A stretch of 64,000 bases of DNA from contig KV440964.1 of NCBI GenBank assembly GCA_001636495.1, positions 450,666 through 514,665 of the forward strand, read 5' to 3'. Below the pieces are notes generated by a model. The model made no database searches. It worked only from the letters and a program-made list of their open reading frames with translations, and was not told the origin of the DNA. The translations under genes were made by a program, and so were the position numbers. The stretch is from Sutcliffiella horikoshii (lineage in GTDB: Bacteria; Bacillota; Bacilli; Bacillales; Bacillaceae_I). Positions within the stretch are counted from its first letter, which is position 1, and every line of letters starts with the position of its first letter. Positions 52,387 through 63,592 of this stretch are shown here, one piece after another.

Positions 52387-53607
52387 TTAGTCTAGAATCT
52401 TGATTTTCACTTTTTTCCTTCCCCAACGATAAGCAGCGTCCTTATCTGAGAAGAATACATCAATCTTGTGCCCTTTGATGGCACCACCGGTATCTCCAGC
52501 AACAGCATAGCCATAGCCTTCCACATATACTTTTGTTCCTAAAGGAATGACACTAGGGTCTACTGCAATTACTTTTGCTCCAGGATTAGATCGTAAATCA
52601 ATTCCCGTACTCGTCACACCACTGCATCCATTACAGTAAGCTGTGTATGCCGTAGAGGAAACATAGAATTCCTTGGAGCTTGATTCCGTACTACGTGACA
52701 CGACCTGTTGAGGTTGTGGTGTAGGTTGTGGTGGTGGCGGAGCTTTTGTTCCGACAGCAACGATGCGATCTAAGGATTCTTTCACCGTCTCTGTTTTCAC
52801 CAATTCACGAGATACTTCTTTGCCGTTCTCTAAGATAACTTCATAATGATTGGCAACGGTCCCTTCTTGACCTTGCTGGACCACTTGCTCCTTCCCTTTG
52901 TCGAGGGAATCATCATTTTTTGTTACAACACCAAATTCAATAGGCTCTTCCACTACATCGGTGACTTTTTCAACTCTAGTAATATTTACTACAGAATCTT
53001 TTGCTACCAATTCTTCTAAACTAGGCTCCACTCGGTCAAGATCATTTACTGTGATATCGTGCTGTTCTAAAAAGTCAGCGACCGTAGTCGAAGTAGACCA
53101 TACTTGTTGCTTTTTCCCACCTACCTTCAAGGTAACTTCAAATGCCTTCTTGATGGCAATGATTAAATCATCCTTGATTGGGGTATTTAAACTTTGACTT
53201 ACCTTATCGTGCTCTTGTATATCTATATCTTCTTCTGCTAAGAATTCTTGTACTGTCTCTGCTGTCGTAAAGATGGAGCGCTCCTTATCATCAATGACAA
53301 GTTTCACTTCTTTCGCCGGATCCCAGACAATCTGCATGGCGTCACTGACCACGGTATCCTTTGAAGGTTCCAATCGATCCTCAGGATGGACTTTAATGTC
53401 CAGCTCTTTCAGAATATCCGCTACAGTTTTTGCGTGCGTGCGCACCGTGACTTCCTCACCGTCCACATTCACTGTTACAGCAGCCTTTGTGCCATGGAAG
53501 ACACCAAAGCCAAGTATAGTTGAAAAGACTATGAAACTAGTAATAACCATCGCCAGTTTCGTCTTGCTCAACGAACCAGAAAACAGTTTTTTCATGCTAT
53601 CTAACAT
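52387..53607 (-). CDS. yabE: cell-wall protein YabE (Rpf-like; DUF348, G5 and 3D domains)
   Basis: Predicted secreted or membrane-anchored cell-wall hydrolase related to resuscitation-promoting factors. The 406 residues have an N-terminal signal/anchor (about 13-33), three DUF348 repeats (VNVDGEEVTVRTHAKTVADI type), a G5 domain (VVTKNDDSLDKGKEQVVQQG) and a C-terminal 3D domain with DPSVIPLGT, GDTGGAIKG and DVFF. ATG at 53607 follows AAGGAGG; the track to 53715 is non-homologous. Confidence 0.94.
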   Translation of the reverse strand: MLDSMKKLFSGSLSKTKLAMVITSFIVFSTILGFGVFHGTKAAVTVNVDGEEVTVRTHAKTVADILKELDIKVHPEDRLEPSKDTVVSDAMQIVWDPAKEVKLVIDDKERSIFTTAETVQEFLAEEDIDIQEHDKVSQSLNTPIKDDLIIAIKKAFEVTLKVGGKKQQVWSTSTTVADFLEQHDITVNDLDRVEPSLEELVAKDSVVNITRVEKVTDVVEEPIEFGVVTKNDDSLDKGKEQVVQQGQEGTVANHYEVILENGKEVSRELVKTETVKESLDRIVAVGTKAPPPPQPTPQPQQVVSRSTESSSKEFYVSSTAYTAYCNGCSGVTSTGIDLRSNPGAKVIAVDPSVIPLGTKVYVEGYGYAVAGDTGGAIKGHKIDVFFSDKDAAYRWGRKKVKIKILD

Positions 53608-53831
53608 GTAAAAAAACGCCTCCTTCTCCTCGAATGGATTATATAGACAGTTATGTAACTTGTCAACCCTTTCCATCAGCTTGACCGTAATGTCTATTAT
53701 GCAGAAAATTCTCACAAAAGGGAAGTGAAAACTATCGACACGATTATCCTATGAAGAGAAGAAGATAGGTAGAACTTATTTGTTTTCACTCGAATTTGGA
53801 CAAGTATCAGCGATTTTTGACATATTTCTTG

Positions 53832-54599
53832 TCAGTTTATGCCGAATAATTTCTTGGCATTTGCTGTTGTTTTTTCTGCTATTTCCTCTACCGTTACATT
53901 TTTCAATTCCGCCACCTGTTCCGCCACGAGCCGTACATATGCCGGTTCATTTCTTTTTCCACGATATGGATGTGGAGTCAAGTACGGGCAGTCCGTTTCT
54001 ATAAGAAGCATGTCCATCGGAATCTCCTTCACCACTTCTTTCGGCTTTTTAGCATTCTTGAAGGTGACCGGTCCTCCGAACGAAATGTAGAAGTTCATCT
54101 CCATACATTCCTTTGCCACTTCCAAACTTCCCGTGAAGCAATGCATGATGCCTCCTACTTCCTTAGCGTCTTCTTCCTTAAGGATTTCCACCACATCAGC
54201 CGTCGCGTCCCTGTTATGAATGACGATTGGTAGCTTCACCTTTTTCGCCAATCGGATTTGCTTACGGAATACCTCTTTTTGCACATCTTTCGGGGATTTA
54301 TCCCAATGATAATCAAGGCCCATCTCCCCGATTGCCACGACCTTCTCATGAGAAGCAAGGTCTTCAATCCAAGCTAAATCCTCATCTGTCATGTCAATCG
54401 CATCTACTGGATGCCAGCCTACCGCAGCATAAAGAAAATCATATTTCTCCACAAGTTCCATTGCCCGGTTTATCGTTTTACGGTCAAATCCTACTACTAC
54501 CATGTTGTCTACTTTATCCTTACGAGCCCTATCAATTACTTCTTCGAGATCTTCCTCATACTGATCCGCATTCAAATGGACGTGTGTATCAAATAACAT
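53832..54599 (-). CDS. yabD: TatD-family metal-dependent DNase YabD
   Basis: A 255-residue TIM-barrel nuclease with metal ligands H6 and H8 in DTHVHLN, GEMGLDYHW, the HNRDA histidine, HCFTGS and ETDCPYL. The length equals B. subtilis. ATG at 54599 follows AGGAG by eight bases. It lies between metG and yabE. Confidence 0.95.
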   Translation of the reverse strand: MLFDTHVHLNADQYEEDLEEVIDRARKDKVDNMVVVGFDRKTINRAMELVEKYDFLYAAVGWHPVDAIDMTDEDLAWIEDLASHEKVVAIGEMGLDYHWDKSPKDVQKEVFRKQIRLAKKVKLPIVIHNRDATADVVEILKEEDAKEVGGIMHCFTGSLEVAKECMEMNFYISFGGPVTFKNAKKPKEVVKEIPMDMLLIETDCPYLTPHPYRGKRNEPAYVRLVAEQVAELKNVTVEEIAEKTTANAKKLFGIN

Positions 54600-54685
54600 A
54601 TGTAACACTCCTAAAAAATTTTTTAAAATATATCTCCTTGTAATCCTTTTCTTAAAATAATATAAACAAATAATATATTGATAAA

Positions 54686-54732
54686 GAAACAAAGAGGTGC
54701 AACCCGTTGTTACACGTGAAACACCTCTTTTA
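54686..54732 (-). terminator. metG terminator
   Basis: AAAGAGGTG...CACCTCTTTG with a long CACGTG-containing loop and a T-rich tail. Confidence 0.8.
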
Positions 54733-54760
54733 TTATAAAATTATTTTATCCATAAACTAA

Positions 54761-56758
<1,998 letters not shown>

Positions 56759-56790
56759 TTACCTCCCTATAATCGAAACATATAAAAGTA

Positions 56791-56816
56791 GAAAACTCCC
56801 GCCCGATGGACGAGAG
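56791..56816 (-). other. attenuator-like hairpin in the metG leader
   Basis: Minus strand CTCTCGTCC-ATC-GGGCGGGAG followed by TTTTC, a 9-bp stem inside the 5' leader. No T-box motif (AGGGTGGNACCGCG) or SAM-box is visible. Confidence 0.55.
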
Positions 56817-56874
56817 CGATGAGCGTTTACCTTCTAAATATATATATGAACATCATAACCTATTTTTTATAACT

Positions 56875-56904
56875 ATTATACATGGTTTGGCCCGGTATTG
56901 TTAA
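56875..56904 (-). promoter_or_regulatory. metG promoter
   Basis: -35 TTAACA (56899-56904), 18 nt, -10 TATAAT (56875-56880), giving a leader of about 115 nt. Confidence 0.68.
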
Positions 56905-56980
56905 GGATTGAACAAAAACTTTTTCTCTTCTCCTATGAATTCCATTCTCCATCCATTCCACCATCCTTCCAATCGACATT

Positions 56981-57034
56981 TGTCGAAAAATATGTCGAAT
57001 AAACAGTTGAAATTTGTCGAATTATGATTATAAT
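56981..57034 (+). promoter_or_regulatory. upstream abrB promoter with three Spo0A boxes
   Basis: Three perfect TGTCGAA boxes (56981-56987, 56993-56999, 57015-57021). The third falls between TTGAAA (57007-57012) and TATAAT (57029-57034), 16 nt apart, so Spo0A binding would block this promoter. Confidence 0.7.
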
Positions 57035-57177
57035 TAGACTTGTATTCTATTGAAAATTAGTAATTTATTGTAAATGTTAACCAGATACCAATTCCGGTAA
57101 ACCCTTATTACAAAGCAGTTTCTCCGCTTTTGGAATACATTTTTTAAAAGAAATACAAATATTTTCAAACATAATTG

Positions 57178-57239
57178 TTGACGGATTTTGTAAATGTTGT
57201 TATGATTAAATCACGTTAGATTTGTCGAATAATGACGAA
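57178..57239 (+). promoter_or_regulatory. proximal abrB promoter with Spo0A boxes
   Basis: TTGACG (57178-57183), 17 nt, TATGAT (57201-57206), then TGTCGAA (57223-57229) and TGACGAA (57233-57239) downstream of the start, the arrangement known for Spo0A repression of B. subtilis abrB. Confidence 0.85.
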
Positions 57240-57294
57240 AATGATAGATTAATAATATTAAATAATTTTAATTTGAGAGAGGGGTATTTTTCTT

Positions 57295-57576
57295 ATGAAA
57301 TCTACTGGTATTGTACGTAAAGTTGACGAGTTAGGCCGCGTGGTTATTCCTATCGAGCTTCGCAGAACGTTAGGAATCGCTGAGAAAGATGCTTTAGAAA
57401 TCTACGTTGATGACGAAAAGATCATCTTGAAAAAATACAAGCCAAACATGACTTGCCAAGTTACTGGTGAAGTATCTGACCACAACCTAACACTTGCTGA
57501 TGGAAAAATCATCTTAAGCCGTGAAGGTGCAGAAAAAATCATCCAAGAGATCCAAAACAACTTGCAAGCAAAGTAA
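57295..57576 (+). CDS. abrB: transition-state regulator AbrB
   Basis: A 93-residue regulator repressing stationary-phase genes during growth. The N-terminal DNA-binding domain (MKSTGIVRKVDELGRVVIPI, ELRRTLGIAEKDALEIYVD) is near-identical to B. subtilis; a C-terminal multimerisation part follows with one Cys in MTCQVTG. It is the only protein gene on the plus strand, opposite the fork direction if synteny holds. YabT and Spo0A sites link it to sporulation. Confidence 0.98.
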   Translation: MKSTGIVRKVDELGRVVIPIELRRTLGIAEKDALEIYVDDEKIILKKYKPNMTCQVTGEVSDHNLTLADGKIILSREGAEKIIQEIQNNLQAK

Positions 57577-57587
57577 TATATGACACA

Positions 57588-57619
57588 CAAAAGAGGGTGC
57601 TGCTGCACCCTCTTTTTTA
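57588..57619 (+). terminator. abrB terminator
   Basis: AAGAGGGTGC-TGCT-GCACCCTCTTTTTT, a near-perfect stem with T-run. Confidence 0.93.
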
Positions 57620-57649
57620 TTTGCGAATTAATTTTATAGTCTCGTTCAA

Positions 57650-57783
57650 CTCCTGTAGATTTCCGTTCCAGGTATTCGCTTTCCGCGGGACGGTGGTTGA
57701 GCCTCCTCACTTCGTTCCGGGGTCTCAACCAACCGTTACTCCCCCGCTGGAGTCTCATACCTTGCACTACAATCTACAGGGAG
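57650..57783 (+). repeat. palindromic intergenic repeat, copy G
   Basis: Termini CTCCTGTAGATT and AATCTACAGGGAG: the T-to-A change in the left end (CTGTAG) is matched on the right (CTACAG). Core arms CGGTGGTTGAG/CTCAACCAACCG also change together relative to copy A. It lies between the convergent abrB and rsmI genes. Confidence 0.9.
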
Positions 57784-57793
57784 AATTTCAGTA

Positions 57794-58675
57794 CTATTCA
57801 ACGTGAAATGCTTGGTAGACTTCTCTCTTTGGTAAGTTACGCTCTTTGGAGACTAGCTTGATTGCTTCTTTGGAGGAACAGTCTTCTGACTCCATTACTT
57901 GTTGCACGTGCTCCAAAACGGTTAGGTCTTTCCACCACGTGCTTTCTTCTTCTTGCTCTTCTGAACTGTTTCCTTCTATTATAATGCAACATTCCCCTTT
58001 GATGCCTTGTTCTTCGTACAGGGCCAGTACATCAGAGATATTACCTCGTGTGAACTCTTCGAATTTTTTCGTGAGCTCTCTGCTCACTACGATGGATCTG
58101 TCACCAAGTATCTCATGCATCAAGCTGAGTGTATCCTTCAGACGGTGAGGCGATTCGTAGAGAATAAATGTATCTGTGAACTTTTTCAGTCGTTCGAGCT
58201 CTTTTTTCTTTTCTTTTTTCTGACGATCAAGAAAGCCATAGAAATAAAATGGCTGTGAGACGACTCCTGACGCAATTAATGCCGTCAATGCTGCGTTTGC
58301 TCCTGGTAAAGGAACGACATACAGCTTTTCTTGGAGCGCTTCCACCACTATTTCATAGCCAGGATCTGAGATGGAAGGCATGCCAGCATCACTTACCAGG
58401 CCAATGTCCTTGCCATCTTTTAAAAGATCGATTATTTTTCTGCCGCTCTGTTCTTTGTTGTGTTCGTGATAACTGATAAGGGGAGTAGTTATCTCAAAGT
58501 AGTTACAAAGTTTTTTGGTGTTTCGTGTATCTTCTGCTGCAATAAAGGCTACTTCTTTTAACATCCTTAGGGAACGGTAGGTGATGTCTTCTAAGTTTCC
58601 GATGGGTGTTGGAATCAGGTAAAGTCTACCTTGACTGTATGAGTCGCTAAAGCTTTTTTGTTGCCATAAATCCAT
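57794..58675 (-). CDS. rsmI: 16S rRNA (cytidine1402-2'-O)-methyltransferase
   Basis: SAM-dependent methylase (YabC in B. subtilis) of 293 residues in the tetrapyrrole-methylase fold. LIPTPIGNLEDITYRSLRML opens the domain; AEDTRNT, GLVSDAGMPSISDPG and PLPGANAALTALIASG follow. It lies directly after yabB, with yazA missing between them. Confidence 0.95.
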   Translation of the reverse strand: MDLWQQKSFSDSYSQGRLYLIPTPIGNLEDITYRSLRMLKEVAFIAAEDTRNTKKLCNYFEITTPLISYHEHNKEQSGRKIIDLLKDGKDIGLVSDAGMPSISDPGYEIVVEALQEKLYVVPLPGANAALTALIASGVVSQPFYFYGFLDRQKKEKKKELERLKKFTDTFILYESPHRLKDTLSLMHEILGDRSIVVSRELTKKFEEFTRGNISDVLALYEEQGIKGECCIIIEGNSSEEQEEESTWWKDLTVLEHVQQVMESEDCSSKEAIKLVSKERNLPKREVYQAFHVE

Positions 58676-58715
58676 ATGAATCCCTCATTTTTATTAGACT
58701 ACTTAGGTTGTTACG

Positions 58716-59477
58716 TTAACTTCCGTTGACTTCCGCAAAGAGCATCTTTCTTACTTCAGGGGTGTATTCGCCATTCTCATCATATACAAGCAGGGGCGGA
58801 AGGATTTTTAAGTCGGGGTTTCCATCCTTAATTCCTTCTATTAAAAGTGTATTGGCCGGCTTGCCGAGTTTGGAATGGACAAATTGAAGACGCTTCGGCT
58901 CAAGTCGGTATTTTCTCATCAAGGTTACAATATCCAGCAGCCTGCCCGGTCGATGTACGAATGCCACCTTCCCGCCCTGCTTTGCAACATGGCTGCTGAC
59001 ACGGACGACGTCTTCTAAAGTGCATTCTATTTCATGCCTTGCAATGGCATAGTGCATGTTACTATTTATTTTTTCTTCCTTCTCTGCTAAAGGAAAATAC
59101 GGCGGATTACATGTCACCACATCGTATTTTTTATTTCCAAGCATGGCGGGCAGGTCCTTTAAATCATCGTTCATAATACTCAAACGATCTGCCAGTCCGT
59201 TATAGTCAATGCTTCTCTGCGCCATATTAGCAAGACGCTCTTGTATTTCCACGCCAATGATGGAGCCTTTCGTTCGTTTACTTAACAATAAGGGGATAAT
59301 CCCATTGCCAGTACAGAGATCCATGATATTGCCCTTTTGTATCGGAACATAAGCAAACTGTGCTAACAGAACAGCATCTAAGGAAAAAGAAAAAACAGAT
59401 GGACTCTGTATAATCCGTAAATTCTCCGCCAATAAATAATCGAGCCGCTCATCACCGATAAGATCTACCTCTACCAT
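58716..59477 (-). CDS. yabB: TrmN6-like SAM-dependent methyltransferase YabB
   Basis: Predicted tRNA1(Val) A37-N6 methyltransferase. The 253 residues show motif I ([15 protein letters not shown]), IGVEIQE, and the N6-adenine catalytic motif NPPYF. The tRNA target is inferred from E. coli YfiC. It lies between yabA and rsmI. Confidence 0.9.
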   Translation of the reverse strand: MVEVDLIGDERLDYLLAENLRIIQSPSVFSFSLDAVLLAQFAYVPIQKGNIMDLCTGNGIIPLLLSKRTKGSIIGVEIQERLANMAQRSIDYNGLADRLSIMNDDLKDLPAMLGNKKYDVVTCNPPYFPLAEKEEKINSNMHYAIARHEIECTLEDVVRVSSHVAKQGGKVAFVHRPGRLLDIVTLMRKYRLEPKRLQFVHSKLGKPANTLLIEGIKDGNPDLKILPPLLVYDENGEYTPEVRKMLFAEVNGS

Positions 59478-59570
59478 CTAACAAAACCCTTTCGTACCAT
59501 AATCTTTCCCTATTATAACGCAAGTTTTATGAAAAACATAAGAGGCCAGTAAGATTATATTTAGGCTCTG

Positions 59571-59707
59571 TTAATCGCCGCTTTTGATTTACGCACTGGG
59601 CTTCGCTTTCCGCGGGGCGGTGCTTGAGCCTCCTCACTTCGTTGCGGGGTCTCAAGTCTACCGCTACCTCCCGCTGGAGTCTTCGCCCTGTGCTACAATC
59701 AAAAGCT
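59571..59707 (+). repeat. palindromic intergenic repeat, copy H
   Basis: Starts TTAATCGCCG; termini CTTTTGATT and AATCAAAAG, again changed on both sides. Core GCGGTGCTTGAG/CTCAAGTCTACCGC. It lies between yabA and yabB. Confidence 0.9.
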
Positions 59708-59751
59708 CTAGATTCTAAATCCTTTAGTTTTTGCATTAATATTTTTACCAA

Positions 59752-59791
59752 ACAAAAAGCCGCCCATCCGTTTACCGGAGAAGCGACTTTT
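59752..59791 (-). terminator. yabA terminator
   Basis: AAGTCGCTTCTCCG-GTAAA-CGGATGGGCGGCTT followed by TTTG, a 14-pair stem with G-U pairs and one mismatch. Confidence 0.8.
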
Positions 59792-60172
59792 TTACTTCTT
59801 ATTAAGGAAAGACAAGCAAAACATACAGTCCCCTTCTTTTCGCGGACTGCCGAAATTCAGGTTGCATATATGAAACCCTTCTTGGTACAGCCTGGCCAAA
59901 TTATCATAACCCTCACCCACATCGGTTTGCTTGTTTTGTTCCTGCTGTTTTTTCTTGTGCTTCTGTTTAGTGTTTGAGGCTTGCTCCTCCTCTTTTGTCA
60001 TCTGCTCGAGACGCTTACGGAGATGGCCGTTTTCCACCAGCACAGTGTTGTTCTCTTCAATAATAAGGGCAAGGTGCTCTTTTAATTCTCCAAGCTGCTT
60101 ATATAAATGTCCAATCTGTTCTTCCATATTGCTGACAGAATCAAATATTTCCTTCTTGTCCAAGTTTTCCAC
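59792..60172 (-). CDS. yabA: replication initiation control protein YabA
   Basis: Binds DnaA and the sliding clamp to limit re-initiation. The 126 residues have an N-terminal leucine-zipper coiled coil (about 1-60), a Q/K linker, and a C-terminal zinc site with H101, C103, C116 and C119 (GFHICN...GDCMFC). It starts three bases after the ricT stop. Adjacent genes holB and ricT match B. subtilis order. Confidence 0.95.
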   Translation of the reverse strand: MENLDKKEIFDSVSNMEEQIGHLYKQLGELKEHLALIIEENNTVLVENGHLRKRLEQMTKEEEQASNTKQKHKKKQQEQNKQTDVGEGYDNLARLYQEGFHICNLNFGSPRKEGDCMFCLSFLNKK

Positions 60173-60175
60173 CTC

Positions 60176-61003
60176 TTAATCTGTGGCTTGCGTAGAAACG
60201 GCTCCATCTTGCAGTAATTCATCCAATGAATATTCCACCACTCGGTCTTTTCCGGATAACTCCACTTGCATCACACGTTCGAGTATATTCAGCCCAACCA
60301 CGCGGCCAACTCCATTCGGTGTTTTGATCATCTCATCCAGATCCGGTAATTGCTCCTTAGCGGACTCATATTCATCATTTTCATACTTCAAACAACACAT
60401 CAGACGGCCACATAACCCAGAGATTTTGGAAGGGTTTAGCGACAGGTTCTGATCTTTCGCCATTTTAATGGATACCGGTTCGAAATCCCCCAGGAATGTC
60501 GAGCAACACAGCATCCGTCCACATGGGCCAATTCCGCCCAAGAGTTTTGCTTCATCGCGGACTCCAATTTGTCTAAGCTCAATTCTAGTACGGAATATGG
60601 AGGCCAGATCCTTTACAAGCTCCCTGAAATCTACCCGTCCATCTGCTGTGAAGTAGAAGATGATTTTATTTCGATCGAATGTATATTCCACATCCACCAG
60701 TTTCATATCCAAACCATGATCGTTCACTTTTGTAAAACAAACATCAAATGCTTCTTTGGCCGCCTTTTTATTTTCATCTACAATAAGACGATCCTTTTGG
60801 TCAGCAATACGGAGCACTTTTTTCAACGGGAGTACGACATCATTTTCGTCGACTTTCTTTTGACCGATGACAGCCTTTCCGAACTCCACGCCTCTTACCG
60901 TTTCGACAATGACAAATTCATTATCTGTTATATCAAGCCCATTCGGGTCAAAATAGTATATTTTTCCTGCTTTTTTAAAACGAACTCCCACTACTTCATA
61001 CAA
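60176..61003 (-). CDS. ricT: RicT (YaaT), Y-complex subunit
   Basis: PSP1-domain protein of the RicAFT complex that carries iron-sulfur clusters, directs RNase Y and aids sporulation and competence. The 275 residues contain the cysteine clusters C161/C166/C167 (CGRMLCC) and C198/C203/C204 (CGRLMCC). The start is TTG at 61003, eight bases after AGGAGGG and one base after the holB stop. Confidence 0.95.
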   Translation of the reverse strand: MYEVVGVRFKKAGKIYYFDPNGLDITDNEFVIVETVRGVEFGKAVIGQKKVDENDVVLPLKKVLRIADQKDRLIVDENKKAAKEAFDVCFTKVNDHGLDMKLVDVEYTFDRNKIIFYFTADGRVDFRELVKDLASIFRTRIELRQIGVRDEAKLLGGIGPCGRMLCCSTFLGDFEPVSIKMAKDQNLSLNPSKISGLCGRLMCCLKYENDEYESAKEQLPDLDEMIKTPNGVGRVVGLNILERVMQVELSGKDRVVEYSLDELLQDGAVSTQATD

Positions 61004-61004
61004 A

Positions 61005-62003
61005 CTAATATCCCTCCTGCAAGTTTAACGCTAATTGTTCCATGAGAAGGTGCGGATTCACATTCGATGCTAACCGAGACTTGCTTTGTAATATATAGGA
61101 TAAATGCTCGGTCACTCGTTGTTGAGTCGTCTGGAGAGCCGACTTCTGGATCAATTCCTTTTCGTCGACAAACACCATCTGCTCCTCTTTGGATAACTGA
61201 GCATACAGCATATCTTTATAAATAAATAGCATTAAATCTAAACCTATCTCCAGTTGCTTTCTATCTGAAAAATGGGGCATCCATTTTTCTTGTATAAACA
61301 GCAATGATGCTTGAGGGCGATTAAATATCGCTTCATACAATTTTATCACTAAATTTCTAGCCAGCGCAAACCAATCATCTCGACATAATTCTACTGCTTC
61401 CTCTAAACTGTTCGTCAAGGATGCAGCAGACTTTGCCAACGGAAGCGAAATGTCTTCTGCCATCAGTTTATTCACCAGTCCTTCTGACGTTAAGGCCCGG
61501 AAAGATAGGGGCTGGCACCTTGATATAATGGTATTCAGCATCTGATTGACGTTTTCCGTCAGCAGGAATGCGAACGTTTCCTGATTGGGCTCTTCAAGAA
61601 ACTTCAGTAGACTATTGGCAGCATTTGTGGTCATTTTATCTGCATGCTCAATAATATATATCTTTCTTTTAGACTCTAAGCCTGTTTTAGTGAATTCCTC
61701 TTGCAAAAATTGAATCTGCTGTTTTTTTATAGAATTCCCATCCGGCTCAAGAACGTGAACATCGGGGTGGTTACGGGAATCTATCCGCTTACAATTGGAA
61801 CAGGCCTGACACGGATTAACGCCATTGAGCTCTTTGCACAACAGGCTTTTTGCAAAGAGGTAGCTGACCTCTTTTTTCCCCGTACCCTTCATTCCGTCCA
61901 ATAAATAAGCATGAGCGATCCTGTTCCGCTCCAAGCTGTTTGTTACAATTCTTGCAACAGTAGGCTGGCTATGTAGATCAGACCAACTTTTTATCACCAT
62001 CAT
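61005..62003 (-). CDS. holB: DNA polymerase III subunit delta'
   Basis: Clamp-loader subunit of 332 residues. A degenerate P-loop (KGTGKKE), the zinc module CKELNGVNPCQACSNC and the arginine-finger-proximal TTNAANSLLKFLEEP and SRCQPL motifs are visible. GTG-ATG-ATG starts cluster at 62006-62000 with a weak ribosome site, so the exact start is uncertain. Confidence 0.94.
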   Translation of the reverse strand: MMVIKSWSDLHSQPTVARIVTNSLERNRIAHAYLLDGMKGTGKKEVSYLFAKSLLCKELNGVNPCQACSNCKRIDSRNHPDVHVLEPDGNSIKKQQIQFLQEEFTKTGLESKRKIYIIEHADKMTTNAANSLLKFLEEPNQETFAFLLTENVNQMLNTIISRCQPLSFRALTSEGLVNKLMAEDISLPLAKSAASLTNSLEEAVELCRDDWFALARNLVIKLYEAIFNRPQASLLFIQEKWMPHFSDRKQLEIGLDLMLFIYKDMLYAQLSKEEQMVFVDEKELIQKSALQTTQQRVTEHLSYILQSKSRLASNVNPHLLMEQLALNLQEGY

Positions 62004-62014
62004 CACTCACTAAC

Positions 62015-62455
62015 TTACATATATAAATTGATGAGCAGTCCTTTTATCTCACCGATACTGCTCAATATGTTTATTCTTGATTCCTCTTGATTCATCACCT
62101 TATCAGTAAGACCGATAAGCGCTTCATCGATCTGCTTCACCATATGAAGATGTCTGGATTGTCCATCATGTGTCCAATGGTGGGATTGGTTCAACTCCAT
62201 CCCGAACTCGACCGCCTCTTCCATAAAACGTTTTACCAGTGTCTTATATTTTGCCAAGTCCTGAAAAGAACGTGAATTCCCCAGACGGTCTCCCACCATT
62301 TCAATATCCTTCATTAACCTTTGCAATTGCTCGGAATGCAATTTGTTGGAATGCTTTTGCATGACCTCTCCAAAGGCAATGGTAGAGTTGGTGCCACCTT
62401 TAGGATCCATTCTTCCCTTTTCTACACTTGTTCTGAGATCGGTTGATATTTTCAA
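62015..62455 (-). CDS. yaaR: YaaR family protein (DUF327)
   Basis: A 146-residue helical protein of unknown function. It starts at TTG (62455) behind a GGAAAGGG site and contains the family segments RSFQDLAKYKTLVKRFMEEA and HLHMVKQIDEALIGL. The position between darA and holB is conserved. Confidence 0.9.
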   Translation of the reverse strand: MKISTDLRTSVEKGRMDPKGGTNSTIAFGEVMQKHSNKLHSEQLQRLMKDIEMVGDRLGNSRSFQDLAKYKTLVKRFMEEAVEFGMELNQSHHWTHDGQSRHLHMVKQIDEALIGLTDKVMNQEESRINILSSIGEIKGLLINLYM

Positions 62456-62538
62456 TGCGGAACGTCCCTTTCCTTTGGCCTTTACTTTTGTGTATACAAC
62501 CTTCTAAAAAAGCAGCCCTTCAACCACTTTTCCAACTG

Positions 62539-62904
<366 letters not shown>

Positions 62905-62946
62905 TTACTTCATTATTTCGTATGTGGTAATAAATATTACCATCTA

Positions 62947-63585
62947 TTAAAACCCATGTTCTGCAAAATAGGAGATAAGAATATCCCTTACCTGCTCACA
63001 AACAGATTCGAAATCTTTGGATGCATCAACCACAGCAAACCTGTCACGATACTTATCCTTTACCAGATCATAGCCTTCCTTCACCTTGTAGTGGAAATCC
63101 AGCTTCTCCTGATCTAGACGATTGATTTCACGTTTATTATTCGCTGCAATTCGCTCAAGTCCTGCTTCAGGTTCAATATCAAAATAAACAGTTAAGGATG
63201 GCATCATTTTTTCCGTCGCAAATTCATTAATGCCGAGTACATCCTCTACCCCTATTCCTCTTGCATATCCTTGATAGGCCAGAGAACTGTCAATAAAACG
63301 GTCACACAAAACTATTTTATTTTCCTTTAAGGCAGGAATGACCCTCTCCACTAAATGTTGACGGCGGGCAGCTGCATACAGCAATGCCTCTGTTCTCGCA
63401 TCCATCTCTGTATTATCACAATCCAATATGACACTCCGGATCTGCTCGGCAATGGAGATGCCACCAGGCTCCCTTGTCAACAAAATCGGATACTTCCGTT
63501 CAGTCAGCTCTTTCGCTAATTTCTGGATGACAGACGTTTTTCCCGCGCCCTCTGGTCCTTCAAATGTTATAAATAATCCCTTCAC
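62947..63585 (-). CDS. tmk: thymidylate kinase
   Basis: Phosphorylates dTMP. The 212 residues equal B. subtilis. P-loop GPEGAGKT, the TREPGG motif, [16 protein letters not shown] and the lid region follow in order. The start is GTG at 63585, ten bases after AAAGGAG and eight after the yaaO stop; the longer frame to 63663 lies inside yaaO. Confidence 0.96.
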   Translation of the reverse strand: MKGLFITFEGPEGAGKTSVIQKLAKELTERKYPILLTREPGGISIAEQIRSVILDCDNTEMDARTEALLYAAARRQHLVERVIPALKENKIVLCDRFIDSSLAYQGYARGIGVEDVLGINEFATEKMMPSLTVYFDIEPEAGLERIAANNKREINRLDQEKLDFHYKVKEGYDLVKDKYRDRFAVVDASKDFESVCEQVRDILISYFAEHGF

Positions 63586-63592
63586 AAGCGTG

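Noticed and set aside
59527-59751. 74-codon frame across repeat copy H
   Set aside because: Similar spurious frames appear in other repeat copies; coding potential comes from the GC-rich palindrome.
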